Origin: Pseudomonas sp. MYb60
GTDB lineage: Bacteria; Pseudomonadota; Gammaproteobacteria; Pseudomonadales; Pseudomonadaceae
Assembly (NCBI RefSeq): GCF_002979555.1
Contig: NZ_PCOZ01000005.1
Coordinates: forward strand, 310,001-374,000
Reading direction: 5' to 3'
DNA: 64,000 nucleotides
Made by a program: the position numbers and the translations under genes. Below, one piece after another: positions 28,193 to 35,642 of the stretch (positions are counted from its first letter, which is position 1; the number at the start of each line of letters is the position of its first letter). The notes beneath the pieces were generated by a model. That model saw only the letters and a program-made list of their open reading frames with translations. It searched no databases and had not been told where the DNA came from.

Positions 28193-28938
28193 GCATCCTG
28201 CTGGAAACCAAGGACCTGGAACTCGCCTACGGCGCCTTCCATGCGGTGAACGGCGTGAACCTCAAGGTCGAAGCCGGCACCATCCACACCATCATCGGGC
28301 CCAACGGCGCCGGCAAGACCAGCCTGTTCCACTGCCTGACCGGCGAACGCCAGGCCACGGCCGGGGCAATCCATTTCGACGGCAAGAACCTGATGCGCAA
28401 GCCCGCCCACGGCCGTGTCGGCCTGGGCATGGCGCGCTCGTTCCAGCTCACCAGCCTGTTCCAGAACCTCAGCGTGCGCGAGAACCTGCGCCTTGCCGCC
28501 CAAGGCCGCGACGGTGCCCGCGCCCTGAACTTCTGGCGCCGCGTCGACAGCAAGCGCGAACACCTGGAGATGGCCGACCAGGTGCTGGAGCGCCTGCAAC
28601 TCACCGCCCGCGCCGATACCCTGGCCGGCGAGTTGTCCCACGGCCAGCAACGGGTGCTGGAGGTGGGCATGTCGATCTGTTCCAAACCCAAACTGCTGAT
28701 GCTCGACGAGCCCACCTCGGGCATGGGCATCGACGACATCCCGATCATGACCCAACTGATCAGCGACCTCGGCCGCGACCACACCGTGCTGCTGATCGAA
28801 CACAACATGAGCATCGTCATGTCCATCAGCCAACGCATCACGGTGATGAGCCACGGGCAGATCCTGGTGGAAGGCACACCTGAATTCGTGCGCGCCGATG
28901 AGCGTGTGCGCACTGCATACCTTGGGGAGGCTGCCTGA
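28189..28938 (+). CDS. HAAT-type ABC ATP-binding protein (LivG-like)
   Basis: A 249-residue ATPase. Walker A is GPNGAGKTS, the signature LSHGQQRVLEVG, Walker B LLMLDEPTSGMG, and the H-loop LIEHNMSIV. The signature has His where the common form is LSGGQ, a tolerated variant. It overlaps the permease before it and the LivF-like ATPase after it by four and one bases, so the five transport genes form one tightly coupled unit. It energises import together with the second ATPase. Confidence 0.92.
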   Translation: MSILLETKDLELAYGAFHAVNGVNLKVEAGTIHTIIGPNGAGKTSLFHCLTGERQATAGAIHFDGKNLMRKPAHGRVGLGMARSFQLTSLFQNLSVRENLRLAAQGRDGARALNFWRRVDSKREHLEMADQVLERLQLTARADTLAGELSHGQQRVLEVGMSICSKPKLLMLDEPTSGMGIDDIPIMTQLISDLGRDHTVLLIEHNMSIVMSISQRITVMSHGQILVEGTPEFVRADERVRTAYLGEAA

Positions 28939-29633
28939 TGTTGATCGTCGAGAACATCCATTCCTACTACGACAAGAGCCACGTGCTCGAAGGCGTGTCG
29001 CTGACCGTCAACCCGGGTGAGCTGGTCACGCTGCTGGGCCGCAACGGCGCGGGCAAGACCACCACCCTGCGCAGCATCCTCGGCATCATCTGCCCGCGCC
29101 AGGGCCAGATCCATTTCAACGGCCAGGCCCTGGTGGGCCAGAAGATCTTCGAGATCGCGCGCCAGGGCCTGGCGCTGGTGCCGGAGAACCGCGGGATCTT
29201 CCGCCTGCTGACGGTCGAGGAAAACCTGCGCATCGCCGCACGCAAGACCAGCCGATGGCAACTCGAAGACGTGTACGCCATGTTCCCGCGCCTCAAGGAA
29301 CGGCGCAAAAACGCCGGCCACGCGCTGTCCGGCGGCGAGCAACAGATGCTCGCCATTGCCCGCGCGCTGCTCAACGACCCCAAGCTGCTGATCCTCGACG
29401 AGCCTACCGAAGGCCTGGCGCCAGTGATCGTCGACGAACTGGTGAAGATCCTGCGCAAGGTCAAGGACGACGGCTTGCCGGTGCTGCTGGTGGAACAGAA
29501 CCTGATGGTCTGCGACAAGCTCGCCGACCGCCATTACGTGCTCGAACAAGGCCGCGTGGTCTACGAAGGCAGCGCCGCTGACTTCCGTGCCGACCCGAGT
29601 ATCAAGAACCGCTATTTGGCCCTGAGTGCCTGA
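28938..29633 (+). CDS. HAAT-type ABC ATP-binding protein (LivF-like)
   Basis: A 231-residue ATPase with Walker A GRNGAGKTT (about residues 35-43), the LivF-type QGLALVPENRGIFRLLTVEENL segment, signature LSGGEQQMLAIARAL, Walker B LLILDEPTEGL and the H-loop VEQN. The length and the shortened C-terminus are typical of LivF rather than LivG. It is the last transporter subunit; the hydrolase gene starts 13 bases later. Confidence 0.92.
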   Translation: MLIVENIHSYYDKSHVLEGVSLTVNPGELVTLLGRNGAGKTTTLRSILGIICPRQGQIHFNGQALVGQKIFEIARQGLALVPENRGIFRLLTVEENLRIAARKTSRWQLEDVYAMFPRLKERRKNAGHALSGGEQQMLAIARALLNDPKLLILDEPTEGLAPVIVDELVKILRKVKDDGLPVLLVEQNLMVCDKLADRHYVLEQGRVVYEGSAADFRADPSIKNRYLALSA

Positions 29634-29646
29634 CCGGAGATTGCCC

Positions 29647-30915
29647 ATGAATAGTTTTGCGCAACCGCTCAAGAGCAACGCCCCGCTGATCAACCGCGAC
29701 CGCCTGTGGCAATCGCTGATGGACCTCGCCCAGCTCGGTGCCACCGCCAAAGGCGGCGTGTGCCGCCTGGCCCTCACCGACCTCGACCGCCAGGCCCGCG
29801 ACCTGTTCGTGCAGTGGTGCGAGGCCGCCGGGTGCAGTGTCAGCGTGGATGCCATCGGCAATATCTTTGCACGCCGCGCCGGGCTCAACCCCGCCCTGCC
29901 CCCGGTGATGACCGGCAGCCATATCGACACCCAACCCACCGGCGGCAAGTTCGACGGGTGCTACGGGGTGATGGCCGGCCTGGAAGTGATCCGCACCCTC
30001 AACGACTTGAAGATCGACACCCAGGCGCCGATTGAAGTGGTGGTGTGGACCAACGAAGAAGGCTCGCGCTTCCCGCCGTGCATGATGGGGTCCGGGGTGT
30101 TCGCCGGTAAGTTCGACTTGCAGGAGACCCTGGCCAAGCTCGACGACCAGGGCCTGTCGGTGGGCGCCGAGTTGCAGCGCATCGGCTATGCCGGTGCCCG
30201 TGCGGTGCTCGGCCATCCGGTGGGGGCCTATTTCGAGGCGCACATCGAACAAGGCCCGGTGTTGGAAGACCAGGCCATCACCCTCGGTGTGGTGATGGGC
30301 TGCCTGGGCCAGAAGTGGTTCGACCTGACCCTCACCGGCGTCGAAGCCCACGCTGGCCCGACGCCGATGCACCTGCGCAAGGACGCCCTGGTCGGCGCCG
30401 CCGAGGTGGTCAGCGCGGTCAACCGCATCGCCCATCAACAGCAACCCCATGCCTGCGGCACCGTGGGTTGCCTGAGCCTGCACCCCGGTTCGCGCAATGT
30501 GATTCCGGGCCAGGTGCACATGACCATCGACTTGCGCCACCTGCAGGCGGACAAACTCCAGGCCATGGTCGATGAAGTGCGCAGTGTGATCGAAGCGACT
30601 GCCAGGCAGCACGGCCTGACGTTCGAGCTGACACCCACGGCCGACTTCCCGCCGCTGGACTTTGACCCGGCCTGCGTCAATGCAGTGCGCGACGCTGCCA
30701 GCGCCTTGGGTTTGAGCCATATGGACATTGTCAGCGGTGCCGGGCACGACGCGATTTTCGTCGCAGAACTGGGCCCGGCCGGCATGATCTTTGTGCCGTG
30801 CGAAGGCGGCATCAGCCATAACGAAATCGAAAACGCCGCCCCGGATGACCTGGCGGCGGGCTGCGCAGTGTTGCTGCGCGCCATGGTCAACGCGGCGCAG
30901 GGAGACGAGGCATGA
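29647..30915 (+). CDS. M20-family amidohydrolase (N-carbamoyl-L-amino acid hydrolase-like)
   Basis: A 422-residue zinc/manganese-dependent hydrolase of the hydantoinase/carbamoylase (allantoate amidohydrolase) group. Metal-binding motifs are TGSHIDTQPTGGKFDGCYG (His and Asp), TNEEGSRF (paired Glu) and HIEQGPVLE. The dimerisation-domain segment AHAGPTPMHLRKDAL is present, as is GAGHDAIF near the end. Family members cleave N-carbamoyl amino acids, ureidoglycolate-like compounds or beta-ureido acids, releasing ammonia and CO2. The ATG at 29647 is chosen over an upstream GTG at 29626 by conservation. It lies between the importer and an amidase, suggesting stepwise breakdown of a carbamoylated or amide substrate. 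Confidence 0.88.
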   Translation: MNSFAQPLKSNAPLINRDRLWQSLMDLAQLGATAKGGVCRLALTDLDRQARDLFVQWCEAAGCSVSVDAIGNIFARRAGLNPALPPVMTGSHIDTQPTGGKFDGCYGVMAGLEVIRTLNDLKIDTQAPIEVVVWTNEEGSRFPPCMMGSGVFAGKFDLQETLAKLDDQGLSVGAELQRIGYAGARAVLGHPVGAYFEAHIEQGPVLEDQAITLGVVMGCLGQKWFDLTLTGVEAHAGPTPMHLRKDALVGAAEVVSAVNRIAHQQQPHACGTVGCLSLHPGSRNVIPGQVHMTIDLRHLQADKLQAMVDEVRSVIEATARQHGLTFELTPTADFPPLDFDPACVNAVRDAASALGLSHMDIVSGAGHDAIFVAELGPAGMIFVPCEGGISHNEIENAAPDDLAAGCAVLLRAMVNAAQGDEA

Positions 30916-32315
30916 GTGAGATCGGCCAACTGACGGCGGTGCAACTGCTGCAGCATTTTCGCGACAAGACGCTGTCACCGGTGGAGGTCACCGAGGACAC
31001 CCTGCTGCGCATCGAGCGCTACAACCCGGTGGTGAACGCCTACTGCCATGTCGACCCGCAAGGCGCACTTGAGGCTGCGCGTGCCTCGGAAGTGCGCTGG
31101 CTCAAGGGTCAGCCCTGTGGCGCACTCGATGGTGTACCTGCGTCGATCAAGGACCTCACGCTGACCCAGGGCATGCCCACCCGCAAAGGCTCGCGCACCT
31201 CCTGCGCCGAAGGTCCGTGGGACATCGACGCGCCCTTCCCGGCGTTCATGCGCAAGGCCGGCGCGGTGCTGCTGGGCAAGACCACCACGCCGGAATTCGG
31301 CTGGAAAGGCGTGACCGACAACCCGCTCTACGGCATCACCCGCAACCCGTGGGACACCCGCACCACGGCGGGCGGCTCATCCGGTGGCGCGGGTGCGGCG
31401 GCGGCGCTGAACCTGGGGGTGTTGCACCAGGGCAGTGACGCCGGGGGGTCGATCCGCATTCCCTGTGCGTTTACTGGCACGTTCGGGATCAAGCCGACCT
31501 TTGGCTATGTGCCGCAGTGGCCGGCCAGCTCCATGACGATCCTGTCGCACCTGGGGCCGATGACCCGCACCGTGGAAGACAGCGTGCTGATGCTGCAGAC
31601 CGTCGCCCAACCGGATGCACGGGATGGCCTGATCGGCGCGCCGAGGACCACTCCCTGGCTGACACCGGGTACGGACCTGAAAGGCTTGCGCGTGGCCTAC
31701 AGCCCCACCTTCGGTTACGTGGACGTGGACCCGCAGGTGGCCAAGGTGGTGGTTCAGGCGGTGGAGGGCTTGGTGCAACTGGGCGCCCATGTCGAACAGA
31801 TCGACCCAGGCTTCAGCGATCCGCTGGAGGTGTTCACCACCCTGTGGGCTGCGGGTGCCGCACGCCTGACCGGCAGCATGAGCGACACGCAGAAACAGCT
31901 GCTGGACCCCGGCCTGCTGCGCATCGCACAACGGGGTGAACGGTTGAGCCTGGATGATTTCAACGCCGCCCTCGAAGCCCGCGCCGCACTGGTCGCACGC
32001 ATGGCCGCGTTCCATGAGCACTACGATGTGCTGGTCTCGCCGATGATGCCGATCACCGCGTTCGAAGCCGGCCACGACGTACCACCAGGCTCCGACTGGC
32101 AGGCCTGGACCGAGTGGACGCCGTTTACCTACCCCTTCAACCTGACCCAACAACCGGCGGCGTCGGTGCCGTGCGGGCTGGCGGCGAACGGCTTGCCGGT
32201 GGGGTTGCACGTGGTGGGTGCGCGGTTTGCCGATGACACGGTGTTGCGGGTGTGCCAGGCGTATTCGAAAGCCTTCCCTACCCAGCACCTGCAAACGCCA
32301 CAGACCCCGACCTGA
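30912..32315 (+). CDS. Amidase-signature family amidase
   Basis: A 467-residue amidase with the Ser-Ser-Lys triad of the signature family: lysine in PASIKDLTLTQG (about K79) and serines in TTAGGSSGGAGAAAALNLG (about residues 155-160) and QGSDAGGSIRIP (about 178). Such enzymes hydrolyse carboxamides to acid and ammonia; GatA and allophanate hydrolase are related. It lacks the C-terminal extension of allophanate hydrolase and the GatB/C partners, so it is a free-standing catabolic amidase. The start overlaps the upstream stop as ATGA. It ends the operon; a palindromic repeat follows. Confidence 0.9.
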   Translation: MSEIGQLTAVQLLQHFRDKTLSPVEVTEDTLLRIERYNPVVNAYCHVDPQGALEAARASEVRWLKGQPCGALDGVPASIKDLTLTQGMPTRKGSRTSCAEGPWDIDAPFPAFMRKAGAVLLGKTTTPEFGWKGVTDNPLYGITRNPWDTRTTAGGSSGGAGAAAALNLGVLHQGSDAGGSIRIPCAFTGTFGIKPTFGYVPQWPASSMTILSHLGPMTRTVEDSVLMLQTVAQPDARDGLIGAPRTTPWLTPGTDLKGLRVAYSPTFGYVDVDPQVAKVVVQAVEGLVQLGAHVEQIDPGFSDPLEVFTTLWAAGAARLTGSMSDTQKQLLDPGLLRIAQRGERLSLDDFNAALEARAALVARMAAFHEHYDVLVSPMMPITAFEAGHDVPPGSDWQAWTEWTPFTYPFNLTQQPAASVPCGLAANGLPVGLHVVGARFADDTVLRVCQAYSKAFPTQHLQTPQTPT

Positions 32316-32342
32316 GCTGCAATTGACGATACGCACAGGGTT

Positions 32343-32430
32343 TGTGAGGGAGCGGGCTTGCCCCCGATAGCGGAGTGGCAGGCAATAGATGTACCGGCTG
32401 ACCCACCGCTATCGCAGGCAAGCCCACATT
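32343..32430. repeat. Palindromic intergenic repeat, copy 5
   Basis: The arms TGTGAGGGAGCGGGCTTGCC and ATCGCAGGCAAGCCCACATT face each other, with GATAGCGG/CCGCTATCG inside. It lies between the amidase and the LysR gene and probably marks the end of the amidase operon. Confidence 0.75.
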
Positions 32431-32530
32431 GGATGTGTGCCAGGCTCGGAAACCCAGTTCACCGCCAGCCCGCTTCCACAGTGCTGACCGCATTCCATTA
32501 CACTGTCCCCCATTCATCCCAGGGGGTTTC

Positions 32531-33394
32531 ATGGACATCGAACTGGCACGCACTTTCCTCGAGATCACCCGTTGCGGCAGCCTCGCCGCAGCGGCCGAGA
32601 AACTGCACGTCACCCAGACCGCGATTACTGCACGGGTCAAAAGCCTGGAGAGTCAACTGGGCAGCACCCTGTTCATCCGCAACCGCGCCGGCGCACGCCT
32701 GACCGCCGATGGCGAGGCATTCGTGGTGTACGCCAACCAGTTGCTGCAGACCTGGGAAGCTGCACGCCGGGACCTGCCGTTGCCCGAGGGCTATCGCAAT
32801 GTGCTGCACATCGGGGGCGAAGTCAGCCTGTGCAACCCACTGATGCTCGGCTGGGCGCAGGCGCTGCGTGAACATATCGCCGGCCATGCGCTGCGTACCG
32901 AGATCCGCGAAGGCGACTACCTGCTGCGCCAACTGGAACTGGGCGTGCTGGATGCCGCGCTGGTGTTCCAGCCGCAGTACTGGCCGGGCTTGCAAGTGGA
33001 GCAGGTGCTGGAAGAAAAACTGATCCTGGTGCAACTGACCAGTAAACCGCAGCCCTACGTGTACAACGACTGGGGCCCGGGTTTCCGCCAGCAGCACGAC
33101 GCCGCCCTGCCGGAAAAAGCCCGCGCGGCACTGACCTTCAACCTGGGGCCGCTGGCCTTGCAGTACATCCTCGAAAACGGCGGCGCCGGCTACTTCCGTA
33201 CCCGCGTGGTGCAGAGCTACCTGGACAGCGGCGTGATGCAGCGGGTGCCCAAGGCACCGGAGTTCAGTTTCCCAACCTACCTGGTGTACTCGCGGGCGCG
33301 GGATTCGGCGGTGTTGCAACAAGCACTGGCGTTACTGCGAGAGGTGGTCAAGGCCGAAGGCGACTGGTCCCAGCGCTGGGACCCGGTACTTTGA
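32531..33394 (+). CDS. LysR-family transcriptional regulator
   Basis: A 287-residue regulator with an N-terminal winged helix (MDIELARTFLEITRCGSLAAAAEKLHVTQTAITARVKSLE) and a C-terminal ligand-binding domain (about residues 90-280). The ATG at 32531 follows AGGGGG closely and starts at the conserved family position; upstream codons to 32429 are part of the intergenic region. Its target is not obvious. The downstream SMP-30-like gene is in the same direction and separated by 72 bases. The amidase operon upstream is separated by a repeat. Confidence 0.88.
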   Translation: MDIELARTFLEITRCGSLAAAAEKLHVTQTAITARVKSLESQLGSTLFIRNRAGARLTADGEAFVVYANQLLQTWEAARRDLPLPEGYRNVLHIGGEVSLCNPLMLGWAQALREHIAGHALRTEIREGDYLLRQLELGVLDAALVFQPQYWPGLQVEQVLEEKLILVQLTSKPQPYVYNDWGPGFRQQHDAALPEKARAALTFNLGPLALQYILENGGAGYFRTRVVQSYLDSGVMQRVPKAPEFSFPTYLVYSRARDSAVLQQALALLREVVKAEGDWSQRWDPVL

Positions 33395-33466
33395 AACACT
33401 TTAGCGCTAGCAGTATTGGCCGGTCGGGCTAGGCTCAAGCCCCACAAAAAATTGTCAGGATTGACC

Positions 33467-34567
33467 ATGGGCACAGGCACACGGAAATTGCGTCATCTGC
33501 TGTTTGTACTGGTGCTGGCGGTGGTGGCGTTTCTGCTGCTGATGCCCACCAGGGTCCAACCGGTGAACTGGGCGCCGCCCAAGGCACCGTCGATGACCGA
33601 GGGCCCCTATGCCGCCAACCAGCGGCTCAAGGGCGTGCAGAAAATCGGTGCTCAGGACATCGCCGGGCCCGAGGCGCTGCTGCTCGATGCCCAGGGCTTC
33701 CTGATCAGCGGCCTGCATGACGGGCGCATCATCCGCACCGCCCCCGACACCCCCAGCCTGGAAGTGTTGGCCAACACCGGCGGGCGTCCCCTGGGCCTGG
33801 CGCGGCATCCCGACGGGCGCCTGATCATCGCCGACGGTATCAAGGGCCTGCTCGCTCTGGATGCCAAGGGCCAGTTGACCACCTTGAGCAACAGCGCCAA
33901 CGGCGTGCCGTTCGGCTTTACCGATGACGTCACCGTGGACGCCAGTGGGCGCTATGCCTACTTCAGCGATGCGTCGAGCCGTTGGGGCTACGGGCAGGAC
34001 GGCGAGGCCGTGATCGAACACGGCGGCGACGGTCGGCTGCTGCGCTATGACTTCAGCAACGGCCATACCGAGGTGCTGCTCGACCAGTTGCAATTCGCCA
34101 ACGGCGTAGCCCTGGGCCCGGATGAAAACTACGTGCTGGTGAATGAAACCGGCGCCTATCGCATCAGCCGCTACTGGCTCAAGGGCGAGCGCGCTGGCAG
34201 CCACGACCTGTTCATCGACAACCTGCCCGGCCTGCCGGACAACCTCAGCTTCAACGGCAAGGACCGCTTCTGGGTGGCGCTCTATTCGCCACGCAACCCG
34301 TTGCTGGACAGCGTTGCTGGCTACCCGCTACTGCGCAAGGTGATGGTGCGCGCGCTGATGGTGGTGCCCAAGCCTGTCGAACGCAAAGCCTTCGTGCTGG
34401 GCCTGGACACCCACGGCAAGGTGATCGCCAACCTGCAGGACGGCAGTGCCGGCAACTACTCGCCCATCACCACGGCGCGCGAGTATGGGGACTGGTTGTA
34501 CCTGGGGTCGCTCAAAAGCACGAGCATGGCGCGATTGCCGTTGAAGGACGCACTGGTACAGGAGTGA
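33467..34567 (+). CDS. SMP-30/strictosidine synthase-like beta-propeller protein
   Basis: A 366-residue protein with one N-terminal membrane helix (HLLFVLVLAVVAFLLLMP) and a six-bladed beta-propeller in the periplasm. Typical blade motifs include DGRLIIADGIKGLLALD, FTDDVTVDASGRYAYFSDAS, FANGVALGPDENYVLVNETGAYRISRYWL and LPDNLSFNGKDRFWVALYSPRNPLLD. These match the strictosidine synthase/arylesterase branch (APMAP-like) more than bacterial gluconolactonase. That branch includes lactonases and hydrolases, but the bacterial substrate is unknown. The ATG at 33467 is preceded by CAGGA and begins just before the anchor helix. It is convergent with the lipocalin-like lipoprotein gene. Confidence 0.82.
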   Translation: MGTGTRKLRHLLFVLVLAVVAFLLLMPTRVQPVNWAPPKAPSMTEGPYAANQRLKGVQKIGAQDIAGPEALLLDAQGFLISGLHDGRIIRTAPDTPSLEVLANTGGRPLGLARHPDGRLIIADGIKGLLALDAKGQLTTLSNSANGVPFGFTDDVTVDASGRYAYFSDASSRWGYGQDGEAVIEHGGDGRLLRYDFSNGHTEVLLDQLQFANGVALGPDENYVLVNETGAYRISRYWLKGERAGSHDLFIDNLPGLPDNLSFNGKDRFWVALYSPRNPLLDSVAGYPLLRKVMVRALMVVPKPVERKAFVLGLDTHGKVIANLQDGSAGNYSPITTAREYGDWLYLGSLKSTSMARLPLKDALVQE

Positions 34568-34580
34568 CTGACCGGCACCG

Positions 34581-35642
34581 TTAATACCCGGTCATCTCCA
34601 GGTACCCCACGCCGCCGTCAAACTGCACCGGCCCTTCCCAATACGGAATGCTCAGGTTCATCCAGGCCTTGGGGTTGACGGCCTGGGTAATGATGTCCAG
34701 CTGCTTGCCGGGAATCTTCAGCGACCAGCGCGTGGGAATCTTGCGCCCGTCGATGGTCGTGGTATCCAGTGGCGCCAGTTGGATATCGGCGTTGTGCAGG
34801 GTTTGCGTTTGGCCGTCGCGATCGATCCAGGTGCCGGTCAGGTACGACCCGCCATCGGTTTGGCGTACACGAAACAACATCAGTTGCTCGCCACGGTCCA
34901 GGTGCAGGGAAAACCAGTCCCAGCCGGTCTGGCTGGCGCCCAGCGGCTGGCTGCTCCACTCGCGGTCGAGCCAGGCGGGGCCGCTGACCTGGTAGGTCTT
35001 GCCGTCGATGCGCAGGCTGCCGCTGGCGGTGAAGAATGGCTGGCTGTAGTAATACGAAGCCTGGCCCAGGTCGGATTTGCGGCTGTAGCCGTGGTCGCCC
35101 TGCAACACCAGGGGACGGCTGGAGGTGAGGTGCAGGTCGTAGGCGAACTGTCGGTCGGCGGCCTTGAGCTGCATGTCCGCCAAGGGGCTCGCCGCGCCGG
35201 GCCGAGTGGCGAAATTCCAGTCGTCGATCCAGGCATTGAACGGCACCGCCTGTGCCCCTGCCTGGCCGACACCGCCGCGCGCATAACGCTCGGCGGCATA
35301 GTGCTGGCCGGCAGAGGTCACGGCGGCATGGCCCAGCCAGATCGTGGCGTCCCGCCAACCGGTTTGCGTCGGCCCGGCCTTGAGGGCATTGCGAAACAAC
35401 GTCCATTGCACGCCGAACACATTGCCCTGGGCGTCCTTGAGGTTCGCGGTGACGTACCACCATTCGATGCGATAACCCGCGTGGGGGCCATGGTCTTCGG
35501 GGAAGCTGAACACCTTGCCAGGTACCACCTGGGCGAAGTCCGCGGCGTCACTGCCCAGGCCGGCGAAACTCTGCGGCGGCGGCGCTTGGTCGCACGCCGC
35601 CAGCAGCAGGAAAACCACCCACCACCCTGCCTTAATCTTCAT
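34581..35642 (-). CDS. AttH/CrtC-like lipocalin-type lipoprotein
   Basis: A 353-residue predicted lipoprotein (FLLLAACDQ, lipobox Cys near 17) followed by two lipocalin-like barrels of the AttH/hydroxyneurosporene dehydratase (CrtC) family. Motifs include FPEDHGPHAGYRIEWWYVTANL, GVQWTLFR, YYYSQPFFTASG, GPAWLDREWSSQPLG and GWDWFSLHLDRGEQLMLFRVR. It is coupled to a FtsX-type ABC permease and ATPase upstream, with an 11-base overlap; the same association gives the att genes of Agrobacterium their name. The protein may receive or deliver a hydrophobic ligand in the envelope. Enzymatic activity is unproven in this branch. Confidence 0.85.
   Translation of the reverse strand: MKIKAGWWVVFLLLAACDQAPPPQSFAGLGSDAADFAQVVPGKVFSFPEDHGPHAGYRIEWWYVTANLKDAQGNVFGVQWTLFRNALKAGPTQTGWRDATIWLGHAAVTSAGQHYAAERYARGGVGQAGAQAVPFNAWIDDWNFATRPGAASPLADMQLKAADRQFAYDLHLTSSRPLVLQGDHGYSRKSDLGQASYYYSQPFFTASGSLRIDGKTYQVSGPAWLDREWSSQPLGASQTGWDWFSLHLDRGEQLMLFRVRQTDGGSYLTGTWIDRDGQTQTLHNADIQLAPLDTTTIDGRKIPTRWSLKIPGKQLDIITQAVNPKAWMNLSIPYWEGPVQFDGGVGYLEMTGY

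Noticed and set aside
28227..29948. 573-codon open frame antisense to the LivG/LivF-like ATPases
   Set aside because: Mirror frame rich in Arg, Ser and Trp, crossing three real coupled genes; no recognisable product.
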